Shown here: positions 1-9,615 of the stretch, in pieces
Numbering within the stretch: the first letter of the stretch is position 1
How the letters are laid out: each line of letters starts with the position of its first letter
NCBI GenBank assembly: GCA_963556695.1
Contig: CAUWAG010000020.1
Location: 6,014,001 to 6,078,000 of the forward strand
DNA length: 64,000 nt
DNA from: Anthostomella pinea
Lineage: Eukaryota > Ascomycota > Sordariomycetes > Xylariales > Xylariaceae
Direction of reading: 5' to 3'
Program-made: the position numbers and the translations under genes
The notes under the pieces: generated by a model
The model's input: the letters and a program-made list of their open reading frames with translations, nothing else
The model's database searches: none
Told to the model about the DNA's origin: nothing

Positions 1-666
1 CGTCGCCCTTGAGCTCGCGCCGCAGGGCCTCGTAGGGGGAGCCGAAGCCGGCGAACTGTGGGCGCGCTATGGACTTGGACTTGGAAGACGGGGGCCGCGG
101 CGTGCTGCCGGTCATCTCGGCGTCGTCGAGGAGCGAGTCTTCGACGTTGCGCTGCTGGTGTTGGTGTTCGTACCCGGACTGCTCGACTGTCGTGTCCCCC
201 TGTGTTGTGTTGTTGTAGTCTGAGGTCGATTCGTCGAGGGCTGTCTCTTCGGCGCGCGTGGTCTCGTTGTCATCGCCTGCTAGGTCTTCGTAACCGGATA
301 GCGAGACGTTGGCGGAGGCCTCGAAGAATTGCTTCCAGAACTGCGGTGAAGTCGACATTAGTAAGTTTTCTAGCGTTTCGGCTCTGGATTACTGCTGTAC
401 GCACCTTCGAGGCTTCCCACACGTTCTTGGAGTGCTCGCCATACTGCTCGACGAGAGGCAATATGCTCGAGGTTACAATGCGGTGGGCCTTGCTGAAGTT
501 GTGATCGATCTCTGTAGGCTTGGGATTAGTCGCTTGTCTGAGCTATGCCCGGGTCTGATGCGGTCTTCCTACCTTGCAGGGTAAGAGTGATTGACTGCTC
601 TAGCTTCTCCAATTCTTCGGTCAAGGTCAGGTTCCTGCCCGACGACGACGTCCCTGGTCGAGACAT
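1..666 (-). CDS. ASK1: DASH complex subunit Ask1 (C-terminus off window)
   Basis: Ask1 is a subunit of the outer-kinetochore DASH/Dam1 ring, which couples kinetochores to spindle microtubules. The start codon is at 664-666. The first exon encodes MSRPGTSSSGRNLTLTEEL followed by EKLEQSITLTLQ, the characteristic Ask1 N-terminal helix. Two introns fit: 512-572 (GTAGGA...CTACAG) and 341-404 (GTGCGT...CCGCAG). Splicing joins EIDHNFSKAHRIVTSSILP, then VEQYGEHSKNVWEASK, then FWKQFFEASANVSLSGYE, all conserved in fungal Ask1. The following region is acidic and Ser/Thr-rich (SRPQ/STPRP type), typical of the part phosphorylated by mitotic kinases in the yeast protein. The reading frame is open to base 1, so the C-terminal part lies outside the window. 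It is tandem with the gamma-tubulin complex gene upstream, 285 bp away. Confidence 0.9.
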
Positions 667-951
667 GATTGCAATGTGTGTTAGAGCAGGTAGGTTGAGG
701 TGCCCAGCTGTGTTGTTTTCGGGATGGAGGTATTTCAGGGTTTGGCGGGGTTCTGTGGGCAAAGCCTCAAAGTAAAGGTCAAGGCGCGTCTTGGTGGACG
801 CGATGAGGGGCAGCCGTTACCAGCGTTACGACTAAGAGGTAGATTGGAATATGTCACATCCGGCCACTGCCATATTTCATATAACCATGGTGTAGGTGTA
901 GGATGAGCTCAAGAGCATCAGTTTTGTCTGCATTGGGGGTATCTCTAAATA

Positions 952-3843
952 TCACAGTCCGGGCCTCGCCTGAGAGTAGTAGCCCGAAATCTGCAACTTG
1001 GCCAAAAGTCTATCAATAGTATTCTCCTCCCTCAAGTCTTCACCTCGCTTGGTGTCATCAGTCGTCAAATCGTGCTTCGTCGCTTTTTTTGTGGCGGCCT
1101 CCTTTTCACCGAGGCCTCGACATACCGTGATAAAAACCTCCACCTTCGTCTTGAAGGTAGCATAAAGGTTCTGGAGCAGCATTTTGGTAGCGTCACCTTC
1201 CACTTTTCCGGACACTTCCAGCTGAGCCTGCCTCGAGAACCTGAGGATCAGTGAGAATATCTCCTCGACCAACTTCAACACCGGTTGCTGCCTCTTCCTC
1301 AACAGCAATGTCTGCATCATGCGATCCAGCATCTGCTCGTGTTCTTCGCGAACCTCGTCCGGGCTTAGTACCCGGGCCTCTCTAGAGTCAATGTCGTCTT
1401 TCAGGAGATCCGACTGAACTCGATCAAGCCAGCTTTCAAACCTCCGCCATGGTCTCTCCACTCCTGTATCGAAGAAGTAGGTACTTATGCTCGAGACGAA
1501 ATGTTGCGCTTCAAAGCGGAAACGCAACCATGTCTCGTCCACATCATGGTTCTGGTTCAGTCTTGTCGATGTATCTCGGAAGAGTTGGCCCACAACATAG
1601 AGCATTCGGAGCACGCGAAGTAACAACTTGAAGATCTTGTCGTACTTGACCAGAACCACGGGCGGAATGATCGGCGAGAGCGGCGCAGGAGCCTTGTAGG
1701 ATAGCCGTAGGAAGTCCAGCGCCTCGAGCGAACTCGGGTCCAGGCACCTATCGATCTCCTCGGGTGAAAGGTCGCGTACAGCAAAACTGAGGTCGCCAGG
1801 AAGCTTGTTGCTCTCTGGGCCAGCATATCGTGACTCTGGCGGCGCCGAGGATGGATAGCTCTCGTTAAGAACACCCATCAAAGCGAGCCGAAGCTCCGAA
1901 CTAGCGGGAGGCCAGCTATCCCTCCCGTTCAGTCGGAGGCCCATGACACCACCGTTCCGAGCCACGCCAGCCTGCCGCTCAGCTGTCTCGAGATCGGGGT
2001 CAAACAGTGCATGCGAGAGTCGGCTACAGAAGAGGCCGTTCCCCAAGAGCTGAAATTGCTTCTGTACGCCAAGGTGCTCACGTAGGTTGTGAGCACCAAA
2101 AAGCAGTTTCATGTACTCTCGGTTTACTATCCTTGCTTGCACCGTAACGAGTGGACCAAACGAATGTAGTGGTATCAGTGACCAATGCGGAGTGAAGTCA
2201 GCCACGGCCTGCTGGGATGACTCGTCATCATTGAATAGACGCTTTCGCAGCAAACTCGACAGGCCATCTTCCTCGAAGACCGCTGACGGTGGCTGGTTCA
2301 GCGCTTTGATCGATGCCAATAAGCGTCCTTCAAGCTGCTCACCATCGTGTCCGAAGCATTGCAACCCTCCGTCGCCATGGGCTGAGTGAAGGCCTCTACC
2401 TTCGGCGTCGTCATGTATTGAACTTATATTCGCCGTCTCATCCTGAATCTTCTCCGCCACGGATTTGGCGTAATCCCACACTTCATCCTGAAGCTGACCG
2501 ATAGTTTTCCAGTCGAAACACCATTCGAGGGGAGGTGGTTTGCTCGACATGATGAGCTTTATATGGCAGAGCGGGTGCTCCGGGTGGTGGGTACGTAAAA
2601 GCCGCAGGTTTCTGCCTGTCTCAAACAATACCAGAGCGACTTCTCCGGGTACAAAACCCGGCATGCGGGTTTCATCGAGGATGTAGTCAGGATCTTCTGC
2701 TTCAAACCCAAAGTCATCCATCATGGCGATATTATCGACCCTGACAAAACTCTTGCCAGGTCCCTCTTTCGTTATCGGAATACCTTCTTCGGCTTTGACC
2801 CCTACCCACTTCTCAGCAAAGTCGGTCCAGGGCTCTGACGCTCGCGACAGGACCTCTCGCATGATTTCGCTGAGCAACGCATCCCCGTGTTCTAGGTTCT
2901 GTGTCTCGTCGAAGATCAACGATAGCATGGCCTCGTCCGTCCTGCTCCTCGACACCTTCGCGATCATAGATTTGAAATAGGTCAAGACAGACCGAACTGG
3001 TTGAACCAGAGATTGTAATTGTAACAGTGATCGCACTTGTCTTCCACGCTCTCCAAGTTGGCGCTGTACAGCTAGGAGGAGAACATCAACTGCCTTTGCC
3101 AGCGCGACCCTGACAGCACTGGGGTGGGTCTTGTATGTAAGCTGAACATAACTCGACAGGAACCGTGTCGTCTTTCCGCACTCGAGGCAACACGCCTGAA
3201 GGCCTTGTAGGACCTCTGCAGAATAACCGGATATCCTCATGCTCTCCAAGTCCGGGGTGAAGCATCTCTTTTCAGTGCTCCACGTGAAGAATGCTGAGCC
3301 TCTGCCAAGAGCAAGGGCCAACAGGGCTGTGGTATATGGACTGCTTTGGACGATACTATGCTTCTTATTGCCAATGCCAAGGGGGTCTTCGTCTGAGACG
3401 ATGGCAGCATCGTATACGACAGGGCCAGTTTCGGTAATGAACAGAGGCGAGGCCGGAGGGATCTCCGGCATGGTAAACGCATCCCAGGTCTTGAATTCGG
3501 CGCTGGTAGCCGGTGGTACGTCGCTATGTTGCCATATCTCATCGAATATATCGAGGTCCGGTAGTTTGATATCGTGAAGCGGTTCAGGGATGAAAGCACT
3601 GCCATCGTTTTTGGAGTCGTGTCCATTGAGGTTGTCAAAGCCTAAGGAGGCAGGCAACTTGAAGAATCCGGCTGCAGCTCTGTTGATGGTTTTGTAGAAT
3701 GGTTGCTCTGAAGCATCAATCTTGGCATTGAAGAAGTGGTCATTAGGACCGGGTGACAGCTTCAGCCATTGGGAAGTCTGGCCGAAGTCCGGGAAGGCAA
3801 AGACATCGGCGGGATCTTCTTCTGCCATTATTGATCTTTCCAC
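952..3843 (-). CDS. Gamma-tubulin complex component, Spc97/Spc98 family (GCP6-like)
   Basis: This single-exon ORF of 963 residues encodes a GCP/Spc97-Spc98 family protein, a spindle-pole/MTOC component that helps assemble gamma-tubulin rings for microtubule nucleation. The N-terminal half (about residues 160-460) reads as a helical GRIP1-type region. The C-terminal half (about 590-900) contains REYMKLLFGAHNLREHLG and LLGNGLFCSRLSHALFDPDL, then GLRLNGRDSWPPASSELRL, which resemble the GRIP2 region of fungal GCP5/GCP6-type proteins. A start at the second Met (3828, MAEEDPADVF) is equally possible. Assignment to GCP6 (Alp16 of fission yeast) rather than GCP5 is from remembered similarity and is the uncertain part. 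The family assignment is firm. No intron is needed. It is divergent from EAF7 across a 716 bp region. Confidence 0.82.
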   Translation of the reverse strand: MERSIMAEEDPADVFAFPDFGQTSQWLKLSPGPNDHFFNAKIDASEQPFYKTINRAAAGFFKLPASLGFDNLNGHDSKNDGSAFIPEPLHDIKLPDLDIFDEIWQHSDVPPATSAEFKTWDAFTMPEIPPASPLFITETGPVVYDAAIVSDEDPLGIGNKKHSIVQSSPYTTALLALALGRGSAFFTWSTEKRCFTPDLESMRISGYSAEVLQGLQACCLECGKTTRFLSSYVQLTYKTHPSAVRVALAKAVDVLLLAVQRQLGERGRQVRSLLQLQSLVQPVRSVLTYFKSMIAKVSRSRTDEAMLSLIFDETQNLEHGDALLSEIMREVLSRASEPWTDFAEKWVGVKAEEGIPITKEGPGKSFVRVDNIAMMDDFGFEAEDPDYILDETRMPGFVPGEVALVLFETGRNLRLLRTHHPEHPLCHIKLIMSSKPPPLEWCFDWKTIGQLQDEVWDYAKSVAEKIQDETANISSIHDDAEGRGLHSAHGDGGLQCFGHDGEQLEGRLLASIKALNQPPSAVFEEDGLSSLLRKRLFNDDESSQQAVADFTPHWSLIPLHSFGPLVTVQARIVNREYMKLLFGAHNLREHLGVQKQFQLLGNGLFCSRLSHALFDPDLETAERQAGVARNGGVMGLRLNGRDSWPPASSELRLALMGVLNESYPSSAPPESRYAGPESNKLPGDLSFAVRDLSPEEIDRCLDPSSLEALDFLRLSYKAPAPLSPIIPPVVLVKYDKIFKLLLRVLRMLYVVGQLFRDTSTRLNQNHDVDETWLRFRFEAQHFVSSISTYFFDTGVERPWRRFESWLDRVQSDLLKDDIDSREARVLSPDEVREEHEQMLDRMMQTLLLRKRQQPVLKLVEEIFSLILRFSRQAQLEVSGKVEGDATKMLLQNLYATFKTKVEVFITVCRGLGEKEAATKKATKHDLTTDDTKRGEDLREENTIDRLLAKLQISGYYSQARPGL

Positions 3844-4559
3844 TTAGTTCGTGAAGTGGCCTCATTGGCGTCTAGGTCAGAGAGCGCCCCTGGGCAGCCG
3901 TCCCCTTCCTAAACCCAGTGTGGAGGAGGGTTTGAACCCAGGTAGGTACTACCTTAGGCAGTGTTGAACTTGACCCGAGAAGGAAGGACAAGTCGTTGGA
4001 AGGTTCATGGCAAGTGCTGGCTGGGACTGGAGGTTGTGATAACGAAACGCGCTGTATGATGGGTGCAAGCCACATCAATTAGGGAGCTGTTGCAGAACGC
4101 GTCTGCCCCGCGACTTGCTGAGCCACAGTCAATGTTCCGTCAGGTCCAAGCTCTCCAAGCTTCTCAAGCTCGCCGTTCACATGCATCCCACCTTCCACCT
4201 TGCCGGTCACCAAGCTTGGAGCTCCATCTTCAACATTCATCACAAAAACATCGTGGGCTCTAGTGTAGTCCACTCGCCCATATCCTCCGGACATAGTCAG
4301 CAGCAGTTTCTGTGCAATTGGCTACTTATTTTCTAGGAGTCGGCCATTGGAACTTTTGGTCTACTCTTGCATCGCCTAATTCCCCATCATCACCATCGTC
4401 AACTACCTCGCCGACTCTCTTATTAGGTCAATGCATGCCCGTGCGATATCCCTCCGTAGCATCTTCCAGCAAATCACCGATCATCAATTCGTCAATATCA
4501 CACGCCGACTACCCTAATACACATACGTCAAATCAGCTTAAACTTCCAGCCTGTACAAG
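3844..4559. promoter_or_regulatory. Divergent promoter region, GCP gene / EAF7
   Basis: This 716 bp stretch separates two divergently transcribed genes, so it must hold both promoters. I see no coding potential. A near-palindromic TAGGTA cluster lies at 3940-3954 (AGGTAGGTACTACCT), a motif that recurs in other intergenic regions of this window. The part before the EAF7 start is pyrimidine-rich (about 4370-4560), as is usual for fungal 5' leaders. Confidence 0.5.
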
Positions 4560-5626
4560 ATGCCGCCGAAGCGCAAGTCCAAGGCCAATCTGGCAGAGGT
4601 CGGAACCCCCAAGACGTCCGCTGCGCCTGCGCCAGGCGATGATGCCATGGAAATCGACACCCCTCAGGCCGCCGAGACGCCTCGAGCTGCTGAGACCCCT
4701 ACAGTCACAAAGTCCAACCTGCCGACCACCTTGGAAGTGCTCAACGACCCCTGGACTGAAGACCAGATATCATCACTGTTGAAGGCCATCATCATATGGA
4801 AGCCTACCGGTCAGTTCTCACAGCCTATTACCCGGAATCTATTACCCGGAATCTATTACCCGGAATCTATTACCACTCCTTCTAATCATGATATACAGGT
4901 ATTCACAAGCATTTCCGAATGATCGCTATTTCCGAACACTTGCGAAACCACGGCATCGACCCCGATGCCGAGCCCCATACCCGCATTCCCGGAATCAGGA
5001 AGAAACTGGCTGAGTTCTTTAACATGGAAAAGATAGACGAGCGGGACAATGCATTTGACTACCTTAAGGAGGACGGTGGAGACGAAGCGGCTGAAGACGT
5101 CTACAAATCCTTTGACCTCCCTCCCGACGACTTCCACGACTTGATGTGGGCACGTGCCATGGCCGACCCCAACAAACCGGACGAGCAGAGCGAACAAAGC
5201 GACTCCGCCGCAGGGGTAAAAGGCACGGCGAAGAAAGCGGGCAGCAAGCGCAAGCGAGGCAATACCAGTGCCGCCGACGGATCGAGCGTTGCCGGTAGTA
5301 GCACCACCAAGACGCGACGATCTAGCACGGTCGATGACACCGATCAGGAAACCCCTTTCCCCAGTAGCCCCGTGGGAAAGAGCGCGAGAGGTGCCAGAAG
5401 TCGAAAGCGCGCTGCTACGAAGGCTAAAGTCAAGGGTGACGCGGACTTGGACGATGAAGAGGATGAGGAAGAAGCCGATGATGACGAGGAGGAGGAAGAA
5501 GATGAGGACAGCGAAGATGAAGAGGAGGAGGAGAAAGAAGCTCCGGCTACCCGTGGCCGAGGAACTGCTGCTCGAGGTCGAGGCCGCGGGCGAGGTCGGG
5601 GCAAGGCTAGCCGGAAGAAGGCTTAA
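4560..5626 (+). CDS. EAF7: NuA4 histone acetyltransferase subunit Eaf7 (CT20 family)
   Basis: Eaf7 is a non-catalytic subunit of the NuA4 histone H4/H2A acetyltransferase complex, forming a submodule with Eaf3 and Eaf5. Two exons fit: 4560-4809 and 4899-5626, separated by an 89-nt intron with GTCAGT and ATACAG ends. The spliced protein is 325 residues. The CT20/Eaf7 core spans about residues 55-165 and includes WTEDQISSLLKAIIIWKPTG joined across the intron to IHKHFRMIAISEHL, then IPGIRKKLAEFFNMEKIDER. The C-terminal half is a low-complexity tail with basic clusters (KRKRG, SRKRAATKAK), a long Asp/Glu run (about 255-295) and a terminal RGRGRGRG box, fitting a nuclear protein. The intron carries a 14-bp tandem repeat, listed separately. 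Confidence 0.9.
4825..4874 (+). repeat. 14-bp tandem repeat inside the EAF7 intron
   Basis: CTATTACCCGGAAT is repeated exactly three times (4825-4838, 4839-4852, 4853-4866), followed by a partial copy CTATTACC (4867-4874). The array makes up more than half of the 89-nt intron and lies between donor and branch region. Confidence 0.95.
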
Positions 5627-6756
5627 GCTGCTAATCGTCCCTCGACGAAGAGAACGAAATGGAGCCTAGTCTCTGCTTCGCCATTCTTCGAAACACCAAT
5701 TGGTTCCGAAATACTCGATTTCCTCCTTTACTGGGGAGTAGATTCGCAGTCGTTGAAGCTTGATCTAGCTTCGGCGTTTCTCCAAAGTCGGTGGTCAGAG
5801 CCACATTTTCTTTATCACACCTTTCGGCGGCATGGTCGCATCTGGATATGTTTCAGATTGGACGTCCTACGCTCAAATGGTACCAGGACATATTTCTTAC
5901 TGTCAGTGGCTGAGGGCAGCCAGGGAGGTTGGGTGGAAGCTGTTTAAATGTGCACGTGCATGCATGGTTAGGCTCAGGGGTTCTTTTGTCAGGTTGGGTG
6001 GGGCAAGAGGTGTATTTCCTGTCACTTGACAGTGGCTTTCGGGTGGAGGTCGCATTGCTGCATTTTTCTACGTCAGAGATACCCCATACAATCCAGAGTC
6101 GTGTTCATTCCCTATATTTTGCTTGCTTATGTTGTCCGTTGAACGGGCGGCCAACGTAGGTGCGCGGTACTGCGAGATGTCGTCTTGACACCTACCAGTC
6201 GGCTAGCTTGTCGACTGGACAATTATGTCTGCAGTAGGGGATGATGAATGCCAGGATGATGATCTGGATTAAGATGCCTTTTTGACTTCACGACACCTAG
6301 GTGGACTAACGGCCGATGATACATGCTTCCAGCTATGTAATAAGGTCCAGTCGTCCCCTTCCCATCTCCCGCTCTTGCTTCGCCCTCCTCATGATACACT
6401 CGGTCGTGCAATCGGTAGATGTGACGGATGACGGTGATGATGGTGATAGTGACGATGATGATGCGCCCACCAGCATAAATCTATGTACGGGGAAGAATAC
6501 TATAGCACATGCACTCCCCTATCCCCTGGCTCTCTCTCTCCATTTCGCCTGATCCTGATCCTGATCCACGCCCCGGCCCTGATCCCAAAGCATTGCGCGC
6601 CCGCCTGCTCCCCGGCTATATGGTATCTGACTATCAAATCCCTCCCAGATTCAGAAGAAAAAACGTCGCATAAATAGCAAAATATGGTTATCATTACTCC
6701 CGCTCCCACCCCCGTGTCCTTTACTCACCCTTTGTTTGCCCCGCCCCCAGCCGTCA
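5627..6756. other. Convergent intergenic region, EAF7 / kelch gene
   Basis: This 1.13 kb stretch holds the 3' ends of two converging genes. Only short unconserved ORFs are present. A GATGATGGTGATAGTGACGA-type purine-rich simple stretch lies near 6420-6465. I see no RNA gene. Confidence 0.5.
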
Positions 6757-9615
6757 TCACCTGTGCCCCTTATCACCCAGGTCGTCGGTGCTCTCGCGGA
6801 ACACGCTCCGCCGCAGCGGGCTGTTCGCACTCCTCACACTACCGCCGTAGCCCGTCAGGTTGCGCGCGAGGGGGGAGGCGTTCGCGGCACTGTGCATGCT
6901 GACGTAATCGGGCGCATCCGCGGTCGTGGGGGTCGGCGGGCTCGGGCTTGACAGCGGCGCCCCCGCGTGTTGGAGGTTGCCCACGCTGTTGTTGTTGTTG
7001 TGGTGCTCGTTGTGGTACGTGTTGTAGTGCTGCGGGTTCCCGGCCTGGTGGTGGAAGCCGCCCACGTGGGCGGGCGGCGGCGTGCTCGGCGGGCTGCTGC
7101 TCATGACGCTCGGGTCGCTTATGTTGCGCAGGTGCGTCGCCTCGCGGTCGCTGATGCCCGAGACGCCGCTGACGATCGGCGTCCGCAGCGGCGTGCCCGG
7201 CTGTGCTGCGCCGCCCGCTGCCGATCCCGGTTGGGATCTCGGGGGCCCGCCGCCCAGGGAGGGCGAGTCGGGCCGCTCCTGGTGGGTGGGAGGCGGCGGC
7301 AGCGGCCCGGCGTTGTTGGCGAAGCTGATGCTGCTCGCGTAGTCGCGGGAGCCCGTGAAGACGGAGGGGTTCGTCGGCGTCGAGAGCGCGTGCGGCGTGC
7401 TGGGGTTGTCACCAAAGTGTGTGTGCTTGTTGATTATGTCTACAGGTGTGAGGGCCGTGTCGCCTAATTCGGCGCGAGGGGATGTGTCTGGAGCTTGTTA
7501 GTTTCTGGATCGTTAAGACGACAGGGCTATCGATTACTGCTTACCCATCAGTTCTACAAGTGCTGTGTCTGCCATCTCCTGAGCTTCCATCTTGATCTCT
7601 TGCTGCCCGTGTCCACCTGGGTGACCCAAAGCATGCATAGGTGTGACATTGCGACTTTCCATGTCGCCGAAGGTGGACGGGTCTCCAGACGTCACGGTCG
7701 GCGCCTTACCTTCCTGGCCGCGGACCCATGACAAGATCCGGCTTTGGTTCTCGTCGGTGGGATTATCGCCTCCGCCGTTTCTATTCTGCAAGAGCTTTCG
7801 TCGTCTGTACAGCAGGATGGCGACGACGACCGCTGTGACGAAGACGAGACCGAGGACCGTGCCTAGGACAGGCGCAACCCAAGACGGCATTCCTCCACCA
7901 CCGCTGCTCGCCGCACCTCGCGAGGCACCGCCCGCCCCCTGAGTGCCGTATGGGTAGTACGTTGTCATTTTTGACGTCGGGTAAGTCGTAGCAAAGACGC
8001 TGGCAAGTTCTGTTTTCGCCCAGCCGGTCGGAGTTGGGGTGGTCATGGTCGCGCCACCCGTAAAGTCGCCCCCAATCATCAGATGGATCATCTCCGGAAC
8101 TCCATACTCATTCCAGCTGTCTGGGTCGTATGAGTCCTGCCATTTTCCAGAAGTCAGGTTGAAGACATCGAGAAGTCCGCCATCGAGACAGCTGGTGCCG
8201 CCGCCCTTCGAGGAAATAGAGCCACCAATGGTCACCATTTGATCGGAGTACGGCATAACACATTGGTGTCCCGCTCGCCCGTGTCCTGCAGTTCCCGACG
8301 AGATCTTCATCCACATGAATGATGGCAAGGTCAGGATCCATACATCGTCGTTGAAGTCTGCGTCTTGATGGACGCCGTCGTAGCCACCGTAGTAGTAGAT
8401 GTTGTAGCTCGAGTAGTCTTGAGCAGGCACGACTACTGCACATCCCAGGGCAAGCGGTGGCGGCGCGGCAATCGTTGGTTGCTGGTACCACACGTCGTTG
8501 GCAATGTCGTAGACGTCGATATTCGACATATAAGAAGTACCATCACGAGCCTGTCTCATCATTAGCACCAGTCCCCGAGCTGCAAAGAATCGAACCTACA
8601 CTTTGTGCTTCATTCTGCGACGTGAACGTAGGGCTGTCATAATTCGGATACGAGACTCCACCCAGTACCACCAGAATTCCCTGCGCGCCAACTGGCACCC
8701 AGACAACGGAAGGGTTTGCTCGACTTGGAGTTCCGGTAGGGAGAGTCTTGTTCGACCATGTCTCATGTCCCTGTTCCGCCATATCGAGCGTGATGAGGGT
8801 GTCGGAGACATTGGTGGGGAGTACGGACGCATTCGTCGTACTCGGGTAGTAGATCTCTCCCCACGAAGGTGATCGATATCCTCCGAAATACCAAGCCTTG
8901 TTCTCTGATGGGGCATTGGCGGCGCCTCCGTAGGTGACGTATCGAGTGACGCCGTCAGGTAACTTGGCATTCAGGAACCCGGCATGGAAGGTGTGGTCCG
9001 GTCCGTACATGGAGGCCTGGTAGGAAAGCACCTGGTCCCCATCCGGTTCAGAGTAAGTGTCGAGGGGCGTTAGCAAGCCTCCGTACAGAAATATCTCGTC
9101 GCTGTTGCCAAGCAGGGCTCCATCGTAATAGTTTGGCGCGAAGTTATTCGCAGCACCGCCGTTCGGAGCTTTCGATAATGTTTGCAGTATCAAGCTGACA
9201 TTTGTGCTTGTGTTGAACGGGGTACTGAAATTCAACGTGTATATCAGCCCCAGTGGGTTGCCTATAACGAATGTCAGGAGATGTAAGAGCCAACTCGCGG
9301 TGTTACGACTAACCGTCCTGCATGGGGCTCCCGTACGTCCCATCAGCCATCCCAGGCAACCAAAATATATAACCGCCATCCATATAGACGGTGTCCTTCA
9401 GTACTGCCACTGTTCGGCAGTCAGTAGGTAGAGTCAAGTCATGTGCAAGTCGACTTGAACGAAGCCGCAAGCCGAGTGGAAGACTGACCTCGAAGTGCAC
9501 TCCACGTGCACATGGTCGCGTTGACCTGATTTTGTTGCCATCCCGACTGCTGGCCGTGGACTGTTGAGGCAAGGCTAGCAGCAAGTGCTAGCCCGGCTAT
9601 GCTGGACCAATACAT
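6757..9615 (-). CDS. Kelch-repeat type I membrane protein
   Basis: Five exons fit: 9615-9489, 9409-9314, 9261-8600, 8550-7545 and 7463-6757, giving 865 residues. The introns are 79, 52, 49 and 81 nt, and phases agree at every junction. The protein starts with a signal peptide (MYWSSIAGLALAASLAS..VHG). Kelch-like blades follow (about residues 40-480), for example VYMDGGYIFWLPG, EIFLYGGLLTPLD, KAWYFGGYRSPSWGE, GILVVLGGVSYPN, YNIYYYGGYDG and MVTIGGSISSKGGG. They are rich in N-glycosylation sequons. A Gly/Ser linker leads to one membrane helix (about 519-543, WVAPVLGTVLGLVFVTAVVV) ending in RRRK, then a cytoplasmic tail of about 320 residues rich in Pro, Ser, His and Asn. Inference: an extracellular propeller with a long cytosolic tail. 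Similar proteins are common in filamentous ascomycetes and generally uncharacterised. Confidence 0.85.

Noticed and set aside
8575..8605. B-box-like GGTTCGATTCTT on the minus strand.
   Set aside because: It lies at the donor end of a kelch-gene intron and has no tRNA fold around it.
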